Notes under the pieces: generated by a model | Database searches by the model: none | What the model saw: only the letters and a program-made list of their open reading frames with translations | Told to the model about the DNA's origin: nothing | Position numbers and translations under genes: made by a program | NCBI GenBank assembly: GCA_965262315.1 | Contig: CBDHFJ010000096.1 | Span: forward strand, 1-36,664 | Reading direction: 5' to 3' | Source of the DNA: JBCCFK01 sp965262315 | GTDB lineage: Bacteria > Actinomycetota > Acidimicrobiia > Acidimicrobiales > UBA8592 | DNA: 36,664 nucleotides | Shown: positions 1 to 7,692 of the stretch, one piece after another | Layout: each line of letters starts with the position of its first letter | Position numbering within the stretch: position 1 is the first letter of the stretch

Positions 1-2
1 CC

Positions 3-749
3 ATCCGGGCCGCCTACGACGTGTCCAGCCTCCAGGCGGTCGTGCACGCAGCGGCCCCGTGCCCCATCCCCGTCAAGAAGCAGATGATCGAGTGGTGGGG
101 ACCGGTCATCCACGAGTACTACGCGGGAACCGAGGGCAACGGCTTCGTCTACTGCAACAGCGAGGACTGGCTCGCCCACGAGGGCACCGTCGGGCGGGCG
201 CTGCAGGGCGTCATCCACATCTGCGACGAGAACGGCGAGGAACTGCCGGTCGGTGAGGCCGGGACGATCTACTTCGAGTCCGACTCGGCCTTCGAGTACC
301 ACAACGACCCCGGCAAGACCGCCGACTCGCGGCTGGCCAACGGCTGGAGCACGCTGGGCGACGTCGGGCGTCTCGACGAGGACGGCTTCCTCTACCTCAC
401 GGACCGCAAGGCGTTCATGATCATCTCGGGTGGCGTGAACATCTATCCCCAGGAGGCGGAGAACGTGCTGACGATGCACGACAAGGTCCTCGACGTCGCC
501 GTCTTCGGGGTGCCCAACGAGGACTTCGGTGAAGAGGTCAAGGCCGTCGTCCAGCCGATGAACATGGCCGACGCCGGACCCGAGCTCGAGCGCGAGCTGA
601 TGGCCTACTGCCAGGACCACCTCGCCAAGGTCAAGTGCCCCCGCAGCATCGACTTCCGCGAAGAGCTGCCGCGACACCCCACCGGCAAGCTCTACAAGCG
701 GCTGTTGCGCGACGAGTACTGGGGCGACCGGGACTCGAAGATCGTCTGA
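3..749 (+). CDS. acyl-CoA synthetase (AMP-binding), C-terminal part, 5' truncated by window
   Basis: This is the last ~248 residues of an adenylate-forming acyl-CoA ligase, which activates a carboxylic acid with ATP and CoA. The reading frame is open to the left edge (the residues before the first GTG at 21, IRAAYD, fit the family), so the gene starts outside the window. Visible ANL-family landmarks are the substrate-loop region YYAGTEGNG, the ATP-contact GDVG followed by LDEDGFLYLTDRKAFMI, SGGVNIYPQEAE at the hinge to the C-terminal domain, and PTGKLYKRLL near the end, which carries the catalytic lysine. It ends at a strong hairpin facing a convergent gene. The substrate cannot be read from sequence; a steroid or fatty acid is plausible given the catabolic genes further on, but that is inference. 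Confidence 0.93.
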   Translation: MRAAYDVSSLQAVVHAAAPCPIPVKKQMIEWWGPVIHEYYAGTEGNGFVYCNSEDWLAHEGTVGRALQGVIHICDENGEELPVGEAGTIYFESDSAFEYHNDPGKTADSRLANGWSTLGDVGRLDEDGFLYLTDRKAFMIISGGVNIYPQEAENVLTMHDKVLDVAVFGVPNEDFGEEVKAVVQPMNMADAGPELERELMAYCQDHLAKVKCPRSIDFREELPRHPTGKLYKRLLRDEYWGDRDSKIV

Positions 750-750
750 T

Positions 751-793
751 CACGCGTCATGGCCCGACCCCCGAGGGGGCCGGGCCACGCGTG
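751..793. terminator. long hairpin between convergent genes
   Basis: Arms CACGCGT...GGCCC...CCCCC pair with GGGGG..GGGCC.ACGCGTG around a 2-base loop, giving about 17 base pairs with small bulges. It begins one base after the ligase stop and lies between two convergent genes, so it probably serves as a bidirectional terminator. There is no T-tract. Confidence 0.7.
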
Positions 794-811
794 CTGTGAC
801 GGACGGAGTCG

Positions 812-2765
812 TCAGCGAATGCGGTTGTCGGGTGCCAGCAGATCGGCCCCGCCGCCGCCGATGATCCGGTCCACGCCGCCGTTGCCGTAGACCACGTCGC
901 TCCCGCCGTCACCGCGCAGATCGTCGTCGCCGGCGCCACCGCTGATGCGGTCGGCTCCGGCACCACCACGAGGCCCGGTCTGCGCCTGCGCCGCCGAGAA
1001 TGATGTCGTCGCCCGCACCGCCCTTCAGGCGGTCACGGCCGGCGCCGCCACGGATGACGTCCTCGCCACCTCCGCCGGCCAGGCGATCGTGGCCCCGGTT
1101 GCCGCGGAGCTCGTCGGGACCGGCGCCACCGCGAAGGATGTCGCGGCCGCTCTTGCCCAACAGTTCGTCCCGACCGGCGCCACCGAGCACCAGGTCGTTG
1201 CCGGCCCCGGCGTTGATCCGGTCCTCACCGGCGCCACCACGGATGACGTCGTTGCCACCGAGCCCCCGAATGACGTCGTCGCCACCGAGGCCGCAGATCA
1301 CGTCCGGGCCCGGCGTGCCGACGAGCACGTCGTCGCCATCGGTCCCGATGATGCTGCACGGCAGGTCCTGTGCAGCGACGCCGCGCTCCGATGCGACGAC
1401 CCAGTCGATACCCGGAGCCTTCGGCTCGGGGCCGCCTTCGGGTTCAGTCTTGTCACCCTTCGGATCGCCCGGGTCCTGGTCCGTGCCGTCCCCGCCGTCC
1501 TTCGGCCCGTCCTTGTCCCCGTCGTCCTTGTCCTTGTCCCCGTCCTTGTCCTTGTCCTTGTCGCCGTCCTTGTCGCCGTCCTTGTCGCCGTCCTTGTCGT
1601 TGTCCCCGTCGTTGTCACCCTTCGGGTCGTCGTCCTTCGGGGTCGGGCCCGGCGTGGGATCCGGTGTCGGCGTCGGATCCGGCTCGGGCGGGACGTCGCC
1701 CACGACGAGCGTGATGGTGGCCTCACCACACAAGCCGGTCAGGTCGCACGCCCGATAGGTGAAGTGGTCCTCACCCTCGAACCAGGGCTCGGGGGTGTAG
1801 GCGAAGCGAGACCGGTCGACGATCTCGATGGCGCCGTAGTCCGTCGGGTCGACGATCTCGAAGGTGAGTCGCTCGTACCCGAAGGGGTGGGCATTCGGGT
1901 CCGCCCACATCAACCAACCGAGGCCGGGCCGCGCCTCCAGCGGCACGACCCATGTGGCATCCAGCGGGTTCGGTGCCTGCGCGAACCTGAGGCGAAGATC
2001 CTGCTGCCCACAGCGGCCCTCGACGTCGCATGCCTGGTAGCGCAGCCGATCGATCGGTGCCTCGGTGGCCGGGTCCACCGCGACGGCGATCCGGTGATCG
2101 GCGGTGACCCAGGCCGTCGAGTGATCAGGCCCGCGGACGATCTCGAGCGAGGCGAGGTCGATCGGGACGCTCAGCGGCAGGTACACATCGGACAGGACGT
2201 CGTAGGTCTGCGTCCCCGGCAGCTGCGGCAACTCGAAGGAGAGGTCGCGACCGAAGAGGTAGGGCGCGGACAGGTCCTGACGCAGAGGAGGCAGGGCATC
2301 GGCCGGCTCGAGCATCGACAGCTCGAGATGTTCACCTGGCCGGTACTGGAACCAGCACTGGTCGCCCACACACTCCAGGAAGGTGTTCCCGTCGACCGCG
2401 AGGTCGTAGGGCTGCGAGAGCTCTGCGTAGACCCAGCAGCCGTACTGGTGCTGGGTGGTGATGCTCGGGCTGCTGAGCGCCTTGCCGGGATCGACCGGCC
2501 CCGAGTCACGACCAGCACACTGGAGCCACATCCGCTGGGTCTCACCCGAGTCGTTCACGACGTAGACCGAGCCATCGAACGGGCTGGAGAGCGGGATACT
2601 CATCGCGCTCAGCGGTACTCCGTCGCGTTCGACGGCGCTCGACGACGAGCTCAGGAGGAACACGGCTGCGAGCGCAGCTGCCAGCACGGCGAGTGCCGCG
2701 CCGACACGGCGCGATGCCGTCGCCCGGGGTTCCCCGTCGGCGATGTCGGTGAAATCAAGGCCCAT
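812..2765 (-). CDS. RTX (hemolysin-type Ca-binding) repeat surface protein, frameshifted near its 3' end
   Basis: A membrane-anchored or secreted protein. From the N-terminus: a short cytoplasmic stretch; a hydrophobic segment at about residues 22-42; two cadherin/Ig-like modules, each with a Y-x-A-C-D...C-G signature (YQACDVEGRCGQ and YRACDLTGLCGE); an Asp/Lys/Gly linker; and, from about residue 470, some 18 nonapeptides of GGxGxDxLx type that should bind calcium as a beta-roll. One extra base in the run at 971-977 moves the frame. The upstream frame then reads into Trp/Arg-rich nonsense, while the other frame continues the nonapeptides and stops at 812. I chose the ATG at 2765 because AAGGAAGG lies just upstream; an ATG at 2792 has no such site. 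It overlaps the O-antigen-ligase-like gene by 11 bases, so the two are likely co-transcribed. Confidence 0.8.
818..1355 (-). repeat. RTX nonapeptide repeat array
   Basis: About 18 tandem copies of a 27-base unit encode GGxGxDxLx nonapeptides, the calcium-binding beta-roll repeat. The period is exact except for a one-base slip at 971-977. Confidence 0.85.
1508..1620 (-). repeat. low-complexity Asp/Lys/Gly linker repeat
   Basis: Short tandem units (tccttgtc, gccgtccttgtc on the plus strand) encode a run of KDGDKDGDKDKDKDGDK type, a flexible charged linker between the Ig-like modules and the RTX array. The perfect 12-base repeats make this a likely slippage hotspot. Confidence 0.8.
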
Positions 2766-4110
2766 CGGAGCCTGCCTTCCTTGGTTGGTCATCGATGATG
2801 TGCGGAACCCCAGTGGCGGCCAGCCAGCCGATCAGCAGCCAGAACAGCCACGAGGTCGCGGTCTCGGCGGTCACGAACGCGTCGGTGACCACGTGGGCGA
2901 CGAGCGCGAAGAACACCGCACCGGCCAGCGGGTTGGCGTCGACCCTGAACCGGCGAGCGGCTTCCAGCAGGGCCCAGCCGACGAGCGCGACATAGAGCAG
3001 CAGCGCCGGCCAGCCGGCGTTGACCGCTGTTGCGATGTAGACGCTGTGGGGCGACTCCGGGCGGTACGGGGCGAGCGCCCGAAGGCCGTCCTCGTCGAGG
3101 GTCTCGAGTGCGTACTCGTCGAAGAGCTCGGGGTACGCCTCGTGTCCAGCGCCGAACCAGGCATGATCACCGGCGATCGCGACACCCACCCGCCAGAGGT
3201 CGAGTCGCTTGTCGTTCGAGGAGTCGACCGGTCCGGCGATCGACGAGGCGCGGTCCACCACGTCGGTCACGACCGGTCGGGTGAGCGGGATGGCGGTCAC
3301 CAGCATCAGACCGGCCAACGACACGACCACAGCGCGTCCGAGCACCCTTCGGGGGATGCGGCGCAGGACCAGCGCCGAGGTGGCCACGCCGGCGACACCC
3401 AGCGCGAGGTAGCCACCCCGGCTCATCGTCAACAACAGGCCGGCCAGGATGACCGGCGCAGCCAGCCGGCCCAGGACTCGGAGCCGGGCATCGGCCTGGA
3501 CCGAGAGCACGACCGCGAACGGGAGGGCCATCACCAGGAAGGCCGCGAGAGCGTTCGGCTGACCGAACGCCGAGAAGATCCGGTCCTTGTAGAGCACGTC
3601 CCACAGCGGGTCGGCGTCGACGTACTGGAGGAGACCGTAGGTCGCGGCGAGCGCACCGGCGACCACCGCCGCCACCGGCAGCGCCGACCGATCGGGAACG
3701 AAGCGGATCAGGGCATAGCCGGCGGCGTAGAGGAGGATGGCCGCGAGCCCCTGGTACTGGAACGGTTCACCGTGGAGGCTGGCATCGCCGACCTCGGAAC
3801 CGACGAAGGCCGCGACGTTCCACAGCACGAACGCACCCGCCAACATGTCTGGCACGCGGCGTACCGAGGGGAGCTGTCCCGTCCGCCAGACCCGCGTCCC
3901 CGCCACTGCGACGAGAAGGACCGTGGCGGCGGCGAGTGCTTGGTACTTGGGCCGGGCGAAGGCGTCGAGCTGTCCCTTGCGGAAGACCATCGTCACCACC
4001 ACCACCGCGAGACCGAGACCCCACGTCAGCGCGGCACCCAGCGGGTCGGCGGCGCGCGGCGTCAGCTCGTTCCGCTCCCGCCTTCCCCGTTGTTCGGTCG
4101 TCGTGCTCAT
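2755..4110 (-). CDS. O-antigen ligase / Wzy-like polytopic membrane protein
   Basis: A 451-residue protein with about ten hydrophobic segments, the usual size for the O-antigen ligase/polymerase (Wzy_C, PF04932) family, which transfers or polymerises lipid-linked glycans on the outer face of the membrane. Family marks are GQPNALAAFL at 183-192, the Arg/Trp segment RLDLWRVG at 302-309 followed by HAWFGAGHEAY, and the PHSVYI/NAGWPALL pair at about 354-370, where the conserved loop histidine lies. It starts at an ATG with AAGGGA upstream and is first in a two-gene unit with the RTX protein. The family is wide, and teichuronic-acid or exopolysaccharide substrates are equally possible. No other glycan polymer gene is next to it except the GT87-like protein across the SnoaL gene. 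Confidence 0.8.
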   Translation of the reverse strand: MSTTTEQRGRRERNELTPRAADPLGAALTWGLGLAVVVVTMVFRKGQLDAFARPKYQALAAATVLLVAVAGTRVWRTGQLPSVRRVPDMLAGAFVLWNVAAFVGSEVGDASLHGEPFQYQGLAAILLYAAGYALIRFVPDRSALPVAAVVAGALAATYGLLQYVDADPLWDVLYKDRIFSAFGQPNALAAFLVMALPFAVVLSVQADARLRVLGRLAAPVILAGLLLTMSRGGYLALGVAGVATSALVLRRIPRRVLGRAVVVSLAGLMLVTAIPLTRPVVTDVVDRASSIAGPVDSSNDKRLDLWRVGVAIAGDHAWFGAGHEAYPELFDEYALETLDEDGLRALAPYRPESPHSVYIATAVNAGWPALLLYVALVGWALLEAARRFRVDANPLAGAVFFALVAHVVTDAFVTAETATSWLFWLLIGWLAATGVPHIIDDQPRKAGSDGP

Positions 4111-4111
4111 C

Positions 4112-4122
4112 GACGGTCCGTC
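4112..4122. promoter_or_regulatory. GACGGTCCGTC palindrome in leader of the ligase-like gene
   Basis: A perfect 11-bp palindrome directly upstream of the ATG at 4110. It is identical to the core of the 15-bp palindrome in front of ipdA (21228-21242). It may be a half-conserved operator for the same regulator or a coincidence in GC-rich DNA. Confidence 0.3.
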
Positions 4123-4205
4123 CCTTCGCCTGACGCCGAAGGTACGGATGGCCGTCGGGCACCGATAGACGCGAGCACTGACGGGACAACGTCCGCCTCA
4201 CTCGG

Positions 4206-4224
4206 CCACCACGGGTCGTGGTGG
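4206..4224. promoter_or_regulatory. inverted repeat CCACCACG-GGT-CGTGGTGG in divergent promoter region
   Basis: Perfect 8-bp arms with a 3-base spacer, followed by a third copy of CCACCACG at 4230-4237. It lies between the divergent ligase-like and SnoaL-like genes, upstream of the -10 box at 4271, which suits an operator. Confidence 0.45.
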
Positions 4225-4270
4225 AGAACCCACCACGCGTGTCCGCCCGGAGGAAGCGGGATTCGATCGC

Positions 4271-4276
4271 TACCCT
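4271..4276 (+). promoter_or_regulatory. -10 box TACCCT, leaderless promoter of the SnoaL-like gene
   Basis: TACCCT is separated from the ATG at 4283 by exactly 6 bases (GCGGCG), so transcription would start at or near the A of the ATG. No Shine-Dalgarno sequence is present. Confidence 0.5.
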
Positions 4277-4282
4277 GCGGCG

Positions 4283-4750
4283 ATGGACGCCACCGAGATC
4301 GCGGACCGCCTCGAGATCGCCCAACTGCTGGTGCGTTACGTCGACGCCGTCGACCGCAAGGACTGGGACGCATTGGACGCGGTCTTCACACCCGACGCGA
4401 CCGTCGACTACTCCTCGACCGGCGGGCCCGACGCGGTCGGTGCCTGGCCGAGGATGAAGCCGTGGCTCGCGTCGTCGCTGGCCATGTTCCCTCGGACGCA
4501 ACATCTGCTCGGGCAGCCGTTGATCGCGGTGGACGGTGACCGAGCCCACTGCCGGACTGCGTTCACGAATCCGATGGGCGCGCCGGCTGATGCCGACGGC
4601 CGCTACGACCCCGACGGCACCGCCCTCCAGTTCATGACCTGTGCGGGCTGGTATCGCGACGAGTGTCTGCGCACGGCCCACGGCTGGAGGATCGAGACGA
4701 AGGTGATCGAGGATCCCTTCTTCCAGGGATCACTCCCCCGTTTCGGCTGA
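4283..4750 (+). CDS. SnoaL-like / NTF2-fold protein (155 aa)
   Basis: A single small alpha+beta cone domain of the SnoaL_4 type. Residues 1-50 have the typical pattern of a helix (IADRLEIAQLLVRYVDAVDR) followed by DWDALDAVFTPDATVDYS, where polar residues line the cavity. The C-terminal GWYRDECLRTAHGWRI is the usual closing strand pair. Members act as cyclases, isomerases, dehydratases or hydroxylases on hydrophobic ring compounds, or have no catalysis. A steroid or terpenoid ligand would fit the wider neighbourhood, but nothing in the sequence proves it. The gene stands alone, is divergent from the ligase-like gene, and is convergent with the GT87-like gene only 10 bases away. Its start is set by the ATG that sits 6 bases after a -10 box. 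Confidence 0.82.
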   Translation: MDATEIADRLEIAQLLVRYVDAVDRKDWDALDAVFTPDATVDYSSTGGPDAVGAWPRMKPWLASSLAMFPRTQHLLGQPLIAVDGDRAHCRTAFTNPMGAPADADGRYDPDGTALQFMTCAGWYRDECLRTAHGWRIETKVIEDPFFQGSLPRFG

Positions 4751-4760
4751 CCGAACGGGC

Positions 4761-5795
4761 TCAGGCCGGCTGCTCGGAGCCGCCGTCCACGATCGGCACC
4801 CCACCGCGGACCTTGGCCCAGGCCTGACGCACCGGCTCCCGGGCCACCCACGCGTAGGTGACCAGGACCGGCACGATCAGGATCGCCTGCATCACGCGAC
4901 TGTTCTCGGGGGCCAACGCCGACAGATGGCTGACCAATGCGAAGCCGTCGCCGCCCATGACCCACAGGACCGAGTGGTCGTACTGCTGCACGTAGGGCAC
5001 CGCCATCATCGACGTCGCGGCAGTCAGCAGCAGCCGCCGTTGCGGGTCCATCGGGAGCAGCACCGGCAGCCAGAGGACCAGGACCGCTGGGCCGACGAAG
5101 CTCCACAGCGACCCGTTGCCGACGGGCGGATTGTCGGCGACCCGATCGAGGATCTCGCCCGGCCACCAGCCGTAGGCGGCGAAGCTCGCGGCGACCACGG
5201 GCAACGGCACGATGACGGCCCGAGCGAGATCGCGGAAACGAGGCCCGGCCTGAAGCAGCACGAGCCCGGTCAACGGGACGCCCCATTGGGGTTTGGCCAC
5301 CGACAGCAGGGTCAGGGCGCCGGCCACGGTCCACCGCTTCTCGTGCGCAGCCCAGTGCGCGCCGGCCAGGGCCCCGAGAGCGACGCCGGTGATGGTGCCC
5401 GTGTAGAACGAGCTGAGCGCGCCGAAGCCGGCGATGACCAGTGCCGGACGTGACCCGAACACTCGGGCGGCCAGCCAGACGCCGACCACGTTGGTCATCG
5501 ACCACAGGATCTGACCCACCAAGCCCGCGCTGTCGTAGAGATCGAAGATCGGCAGCAGCCAGTAGGCGTAGTAGTAGCCGAGGCCGAACTCGTTCTCCAT
5601 GCGACCGTCGGCGGCGCCGGCGAAGATGCCCCAGTCGATGCCCGAGCCCGGGTACGGGGTCGCAGCGATCACGATGATCGCGATGCTGAGCACCACCACG
5701 GCCTCGACCTGGGTGACCGGCGCGAACACCCGCTGCCGGATGGTCGCCGGGTCACGGTCGCGCTCCTGGAGTGCCCAGGCGACGAGTCCCTTCAC
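4761..5795 (-). CDS. GT87-like (DUF2029) polytopic membrane glycosyltransferase
   Basis: A 344-residue protein with 8-10 hydrophobic segments. The early acidic residues after the first membrane segment (GIDWGIFAGAADGR) and the later AKPQWGVPL match the Asp-containing periplasmic loop and KPQ motif of GT-C enzymes of the GT87/DUF2029 class. These use polyprenyl-phosphate sugars, for example for mannosyl or arabinofuranosyl transfer in actinobacterial envelopes. The start used is GTG at 5795; no clear ribosome site precedes it and no better in-frame start is close, so the 5' end is uncertain. Family assignment is moderate and the sugar is unknown. Confidence 0.65.
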   Translation of the reverse strand: MKGLVAWALQERDRDPATIRQRVFAPVTQVEAVVVLSIAIIVIAATPYPGSGIDWGIFAGAADGRMENEFGLGYYYAYWLLPIFDLYDSAGLVGQILWSMTNVVGVWLAARVFGSRPALVIAGFGALSSFYTGTITGVALGALAGAHWAAHEKRWTVAGALTLLSVAKPQWGVPLTGLVLLQAGPRFRDLARAVIVPLPVVAASFAAYGWWPGEILDRVADNPPVGNGSLWSFVGPAVLVLWLPVLLPMDPQRRLLLTAATSMMAVPYVQQYDHSVLWVMGGDGFALVSHLSALAPENSRVMQAILIVPVLVTYAWVAREPVRQAWAKVRGGVPIVDGGSEQPA

Positions 5796-5816
5796 GCCCG
5801 GACAATCGGCACGGAA

Positions 5817-5838
5817 CGGTCGGGGGTTTAGCCGACCG
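5817..5838. terminator. hairpin CGGTCGG / CCGACCG
   Basis: A 7-bp perfect stem with an 8-base loop in the 86-base gap after the TrmH-like gene and before the GT87-like gene (both minus strand). It probably ends the TrmH unit. No T-tract follows. Confidence 0.45.
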
Positions 5839-5881
5839 GCGTGGGATGCCCTGCGGCCGGGGTCCTGGGACCGCTACCCGT

Positions 5882-6469
5882 TCAACGGTGTTGACGGAGC
5901 CATTCGTACATGGCGATGCCGCTGGCGACGCCGGCATTGACGGACCGAGTGGAGCCGTACTGAGTGATGGCACAGATCACCTCGGCCGCCTCCTGCATCG
6001 CATCGCTCAGGCCCGGGCCTTCCTGGCCGAACACCAGCACTGCGTGGCGGGCCAGGGCCGTCGACTCGATGGGAACGGATCCGTCGATGTTGTCGATCCC
6101 GACGATCACCAGTCCGGCTTCGCGCACCCAGGAGACGAACGTCTCCACGTCGCCGTGATGCCGGACGTGTTGGTACCGATCGGTCACCATGGCGCCCCGA
6201 CGGTTCCAACGACGCCGGCCGATGATGTGGACCTCGGCCGCCAGGAAGGCGTTCGCGTTGCGGACCACGGTCCCGATGTTGAAGTCGTGCTCCCAGTTCT
6301 CCACGGCCACGTGGAACGGGTGGCGTCGTCGGTCGAGATCCTCGACGATCGCCTCCATGCGCCAGTACCGGTAGCCGTCGACCACGTTGCGGTCGTCGCC
6401 CGCGGCGAGCAGTTCAGGGTCGAGCCTCGGATCGTCGGGCCACGGCTCGGGATGGGGGCCGACCGTCAT
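5882..6469 (-). CDS. TrmH/SpoU-family RNA 2'-O-ribose methyltransferase
   Basis: A 195-residue SPOUT-fold enzyme that would transfer a methyl group from S-adenosylmethionine to a ribose 2'-OH of tRNA or rRNA. The three family motifs are present: motif 1 NIGTVVRNANAF at about 70-81, motif 2 LVFGQEGPGLS at about 142-152, and motif 3 STRSVNAGVASGIAMYEW at about 172-189, which form the trefoil knot. It consists of little more than the catalytic domain, without the extra N-terminal L30e-like substrate domain. The ATG at 6469 overlaps the stop of the PAQR gene (ATGA), so translation is coupled. The target nucleotide cannot be predicted. Confidence 0.92.
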   Translation of the reverse strand: MTVGPHPEPWPDDPRLDPELLAAGDDRNVVDGYRYWRMEAIVEDLDRRRHPFHVAVENWEHDFNIGTVVRNANAFLAAEVHIIGRRRWNRRGAMVTDRYQHVRHHGDVETFVSWVREAGLVIVGIDNIDGSVPIESTALARHAVLVFGQEGPGLSDAMQEAAEVICAITQYGSTRSVNAGVASGIAMYEWLRQHR

Positions 6470-7146
6470 CCCGGCACGACGTCGGCCAGTGGCAGCAGAC
6501 CGCGCCACACGACGAGGTAGTGCAGGGCCGCCGCGATCGTCACCATCGTGTGCCAGATCTCGTGATACCCGAACAGACGCGGCGACGGGTCGGGCCATCG
6601 GGCACCGACCACGAACGCGCCGAAGGTGTAGAAGCCACCGCCGACGAGGGTCACGATCATCCACGTCGCGCCCACGTTCCGCCACAGCTCCGGGCCGGCG
6701 AGCGCCGCGATCCACCCGAGCGTGATGAAGGTGGTGTTCATCAGCCCGTACGGGGGTTTGAACGGGAGGAAGCGCATGGTGATCCCAGCGGCCGCACCGA
6801 CCCAACCACCGATCAGGAGCAGTCGCTGCTGCCAGCCGTCGGCGGCCAGCATGCCGAAGGGCGTGTAGCCCCCGGCGATGCACAGGTAGATGCCCATGTG
6901 GTCGATGCGCCGGAACCGATACCAGCTGTGGTCGTCGAAGGTGGTGCGATGGAACAGCGCCGACGCGCCGAACATCGAGCTCGTGCCGAAGGCGAAGATC
7001 GCCGCCGCGAAACGAGACCGGTTGTCCGACGCAGCCAGCACCAGGGCCACACCGACCGGCAGGGACAGGAAGAAGCACCAGGTGTGGAGGACACCGCGGT
7101 ACCGGGGCGGATCGAGGGCCGACGCCCGCGCCAGCTCGGTGCTCAT
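6466..7146 (-). CDS. hemolysin III / PAQR-family membrane protein
   Basis: A 226-residue protein with seven predicted membrane helices, the standard size of bacterial HlyIII-like PAQR proteins. Zinc-site motifs typical of the family are visible: SSMFGASALFHRTTF (Ser/His) near 57-71, the DHMGIYLCIAGGYTPF segment near 83-98, and HEIWHTMVTIAAALHYLVV at the C-terminus with the His pair. Eukaryotic relatives are ceramidase-like hydrolases or receptors; the bacterial role is unsettled (membrane homeostasis, cytolysis). It is followed by the TrmH-like gene with a 4-base overlap, and the phosphatase unit ends 36 bases upstream, so one transcript may cover all four. Confidence 0.9.
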   Translation of the reverse strand: MSTELARASALDPPRYRGVLHTWCFFLSLPVGVALVLAASDNRSRFAAAIFAFGTSSMFGASALFHRTTFDDHSWYRFRRIDHMGIYLCIAGGYTPFGMLAADGWQQRLLLIGGWVGAAAGITMRFLPFKPPYGLMNTTFITLGWIAALAGPELWRNVGATWMIVTLVGGGFYTFGAFVVGARWPDPSPRLFGYHEIWHTMVTIAAALHYLVVWRGLLPLADVVPG

Positions 7147-7182
7147 CGGAGCACCTCGAGATGCCGCCGCTGCCCGGACATC

Positions 7183-7692
7183 TCAGGTGCGCAGTCTCGG
7201 CAGCAGGTCGTCCATGAGGCCGCTGATCTCGGCGACACACGCGTCGAAGACCGCCTGGTCGCCGCCGGCCGGATCGACGACCTCTTCCCAGTCCTCGATC
7301 TCGACGTCCGCCAACGTCAGACGGGTCAGCCGCTCGGTCAGCGGCACCTGGGTGTCGGTCTCGAGATGGCGCAGGAGGCGGGGAACGGTGCCGGTGAAGC
7401 CGGCCGCGGCCGGCAGGTTCTTCCGCACGTAGGCGATGTGCTGGGGCTCGAACGCGACGATGACGTCCGCCCATTCGGTGTCCTCGACCTCGAGCTGGCG
7501 GCTCCGGTGTGCCGAGTCGGCCAGTCCGATGCCCTTCAGCGCGTTTCGGGTGCGCTCGCTCATCGGCAGGCCCGGGATCGACAGCGTGCCGGCGCCGCGG
7601 ACCGACAGCCAGGGCGCGCGATCGCGTGCGATGACGGTGGCCATCACGGATCGGGCGGCGTTGCCAGTGCAGAGGAAGACGACGTTGGTCAC
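7183..7692 (-). CDS. low-molecular-weight protein tyrosine phosphatase family protein
   Basis: A 169-residue protein with the phosphate-binding loop CTGNAARS at residues 8-15 (Cx5R-S), preceded by the hydrophobic strand VVFL. A late acidic segment ends in VDPAGGD, where the DP pair supplies the general acid. This is the LMW-PTP/arsenate-reductase fold. Substrates may be phosphotyrosine in envelope-polysaccharide control or arsenate; no second Cys pair typical of arsenate reductases stands out, so phosphatase is favoured. It starts at GTG 7692, whose last bases form the stop of the Ppx/GppA gene (GTGA), so the two are translationally coupled. Confidence 0.88.
   Translation of the reverse strand: MTNVVFLCTGNAARSVMATVIARDRAPWLSVRGAGTLSIPGLPMSERTRNALKGIGLADSAHRSRQLEVEDTEWADVIVAFEPQHIAYVRKNLPAAAGFTGTVPRLLRHLETDTQVPLTERLTRLTLADVEIEDWEEVVDPAGGDQAVFDACVAEISGLMDDLLPRLRT

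Noticed and set aside
945..2798. 617-residue open frame on the plus strand over the RTX gene
   Set aside because: Antisense shadow of the 27-base repeats and GC-rich codons; its translation is Val/Ala/Arg low complexity with no domain, while the minus strand gives canonical RTX and Ig-like modules.
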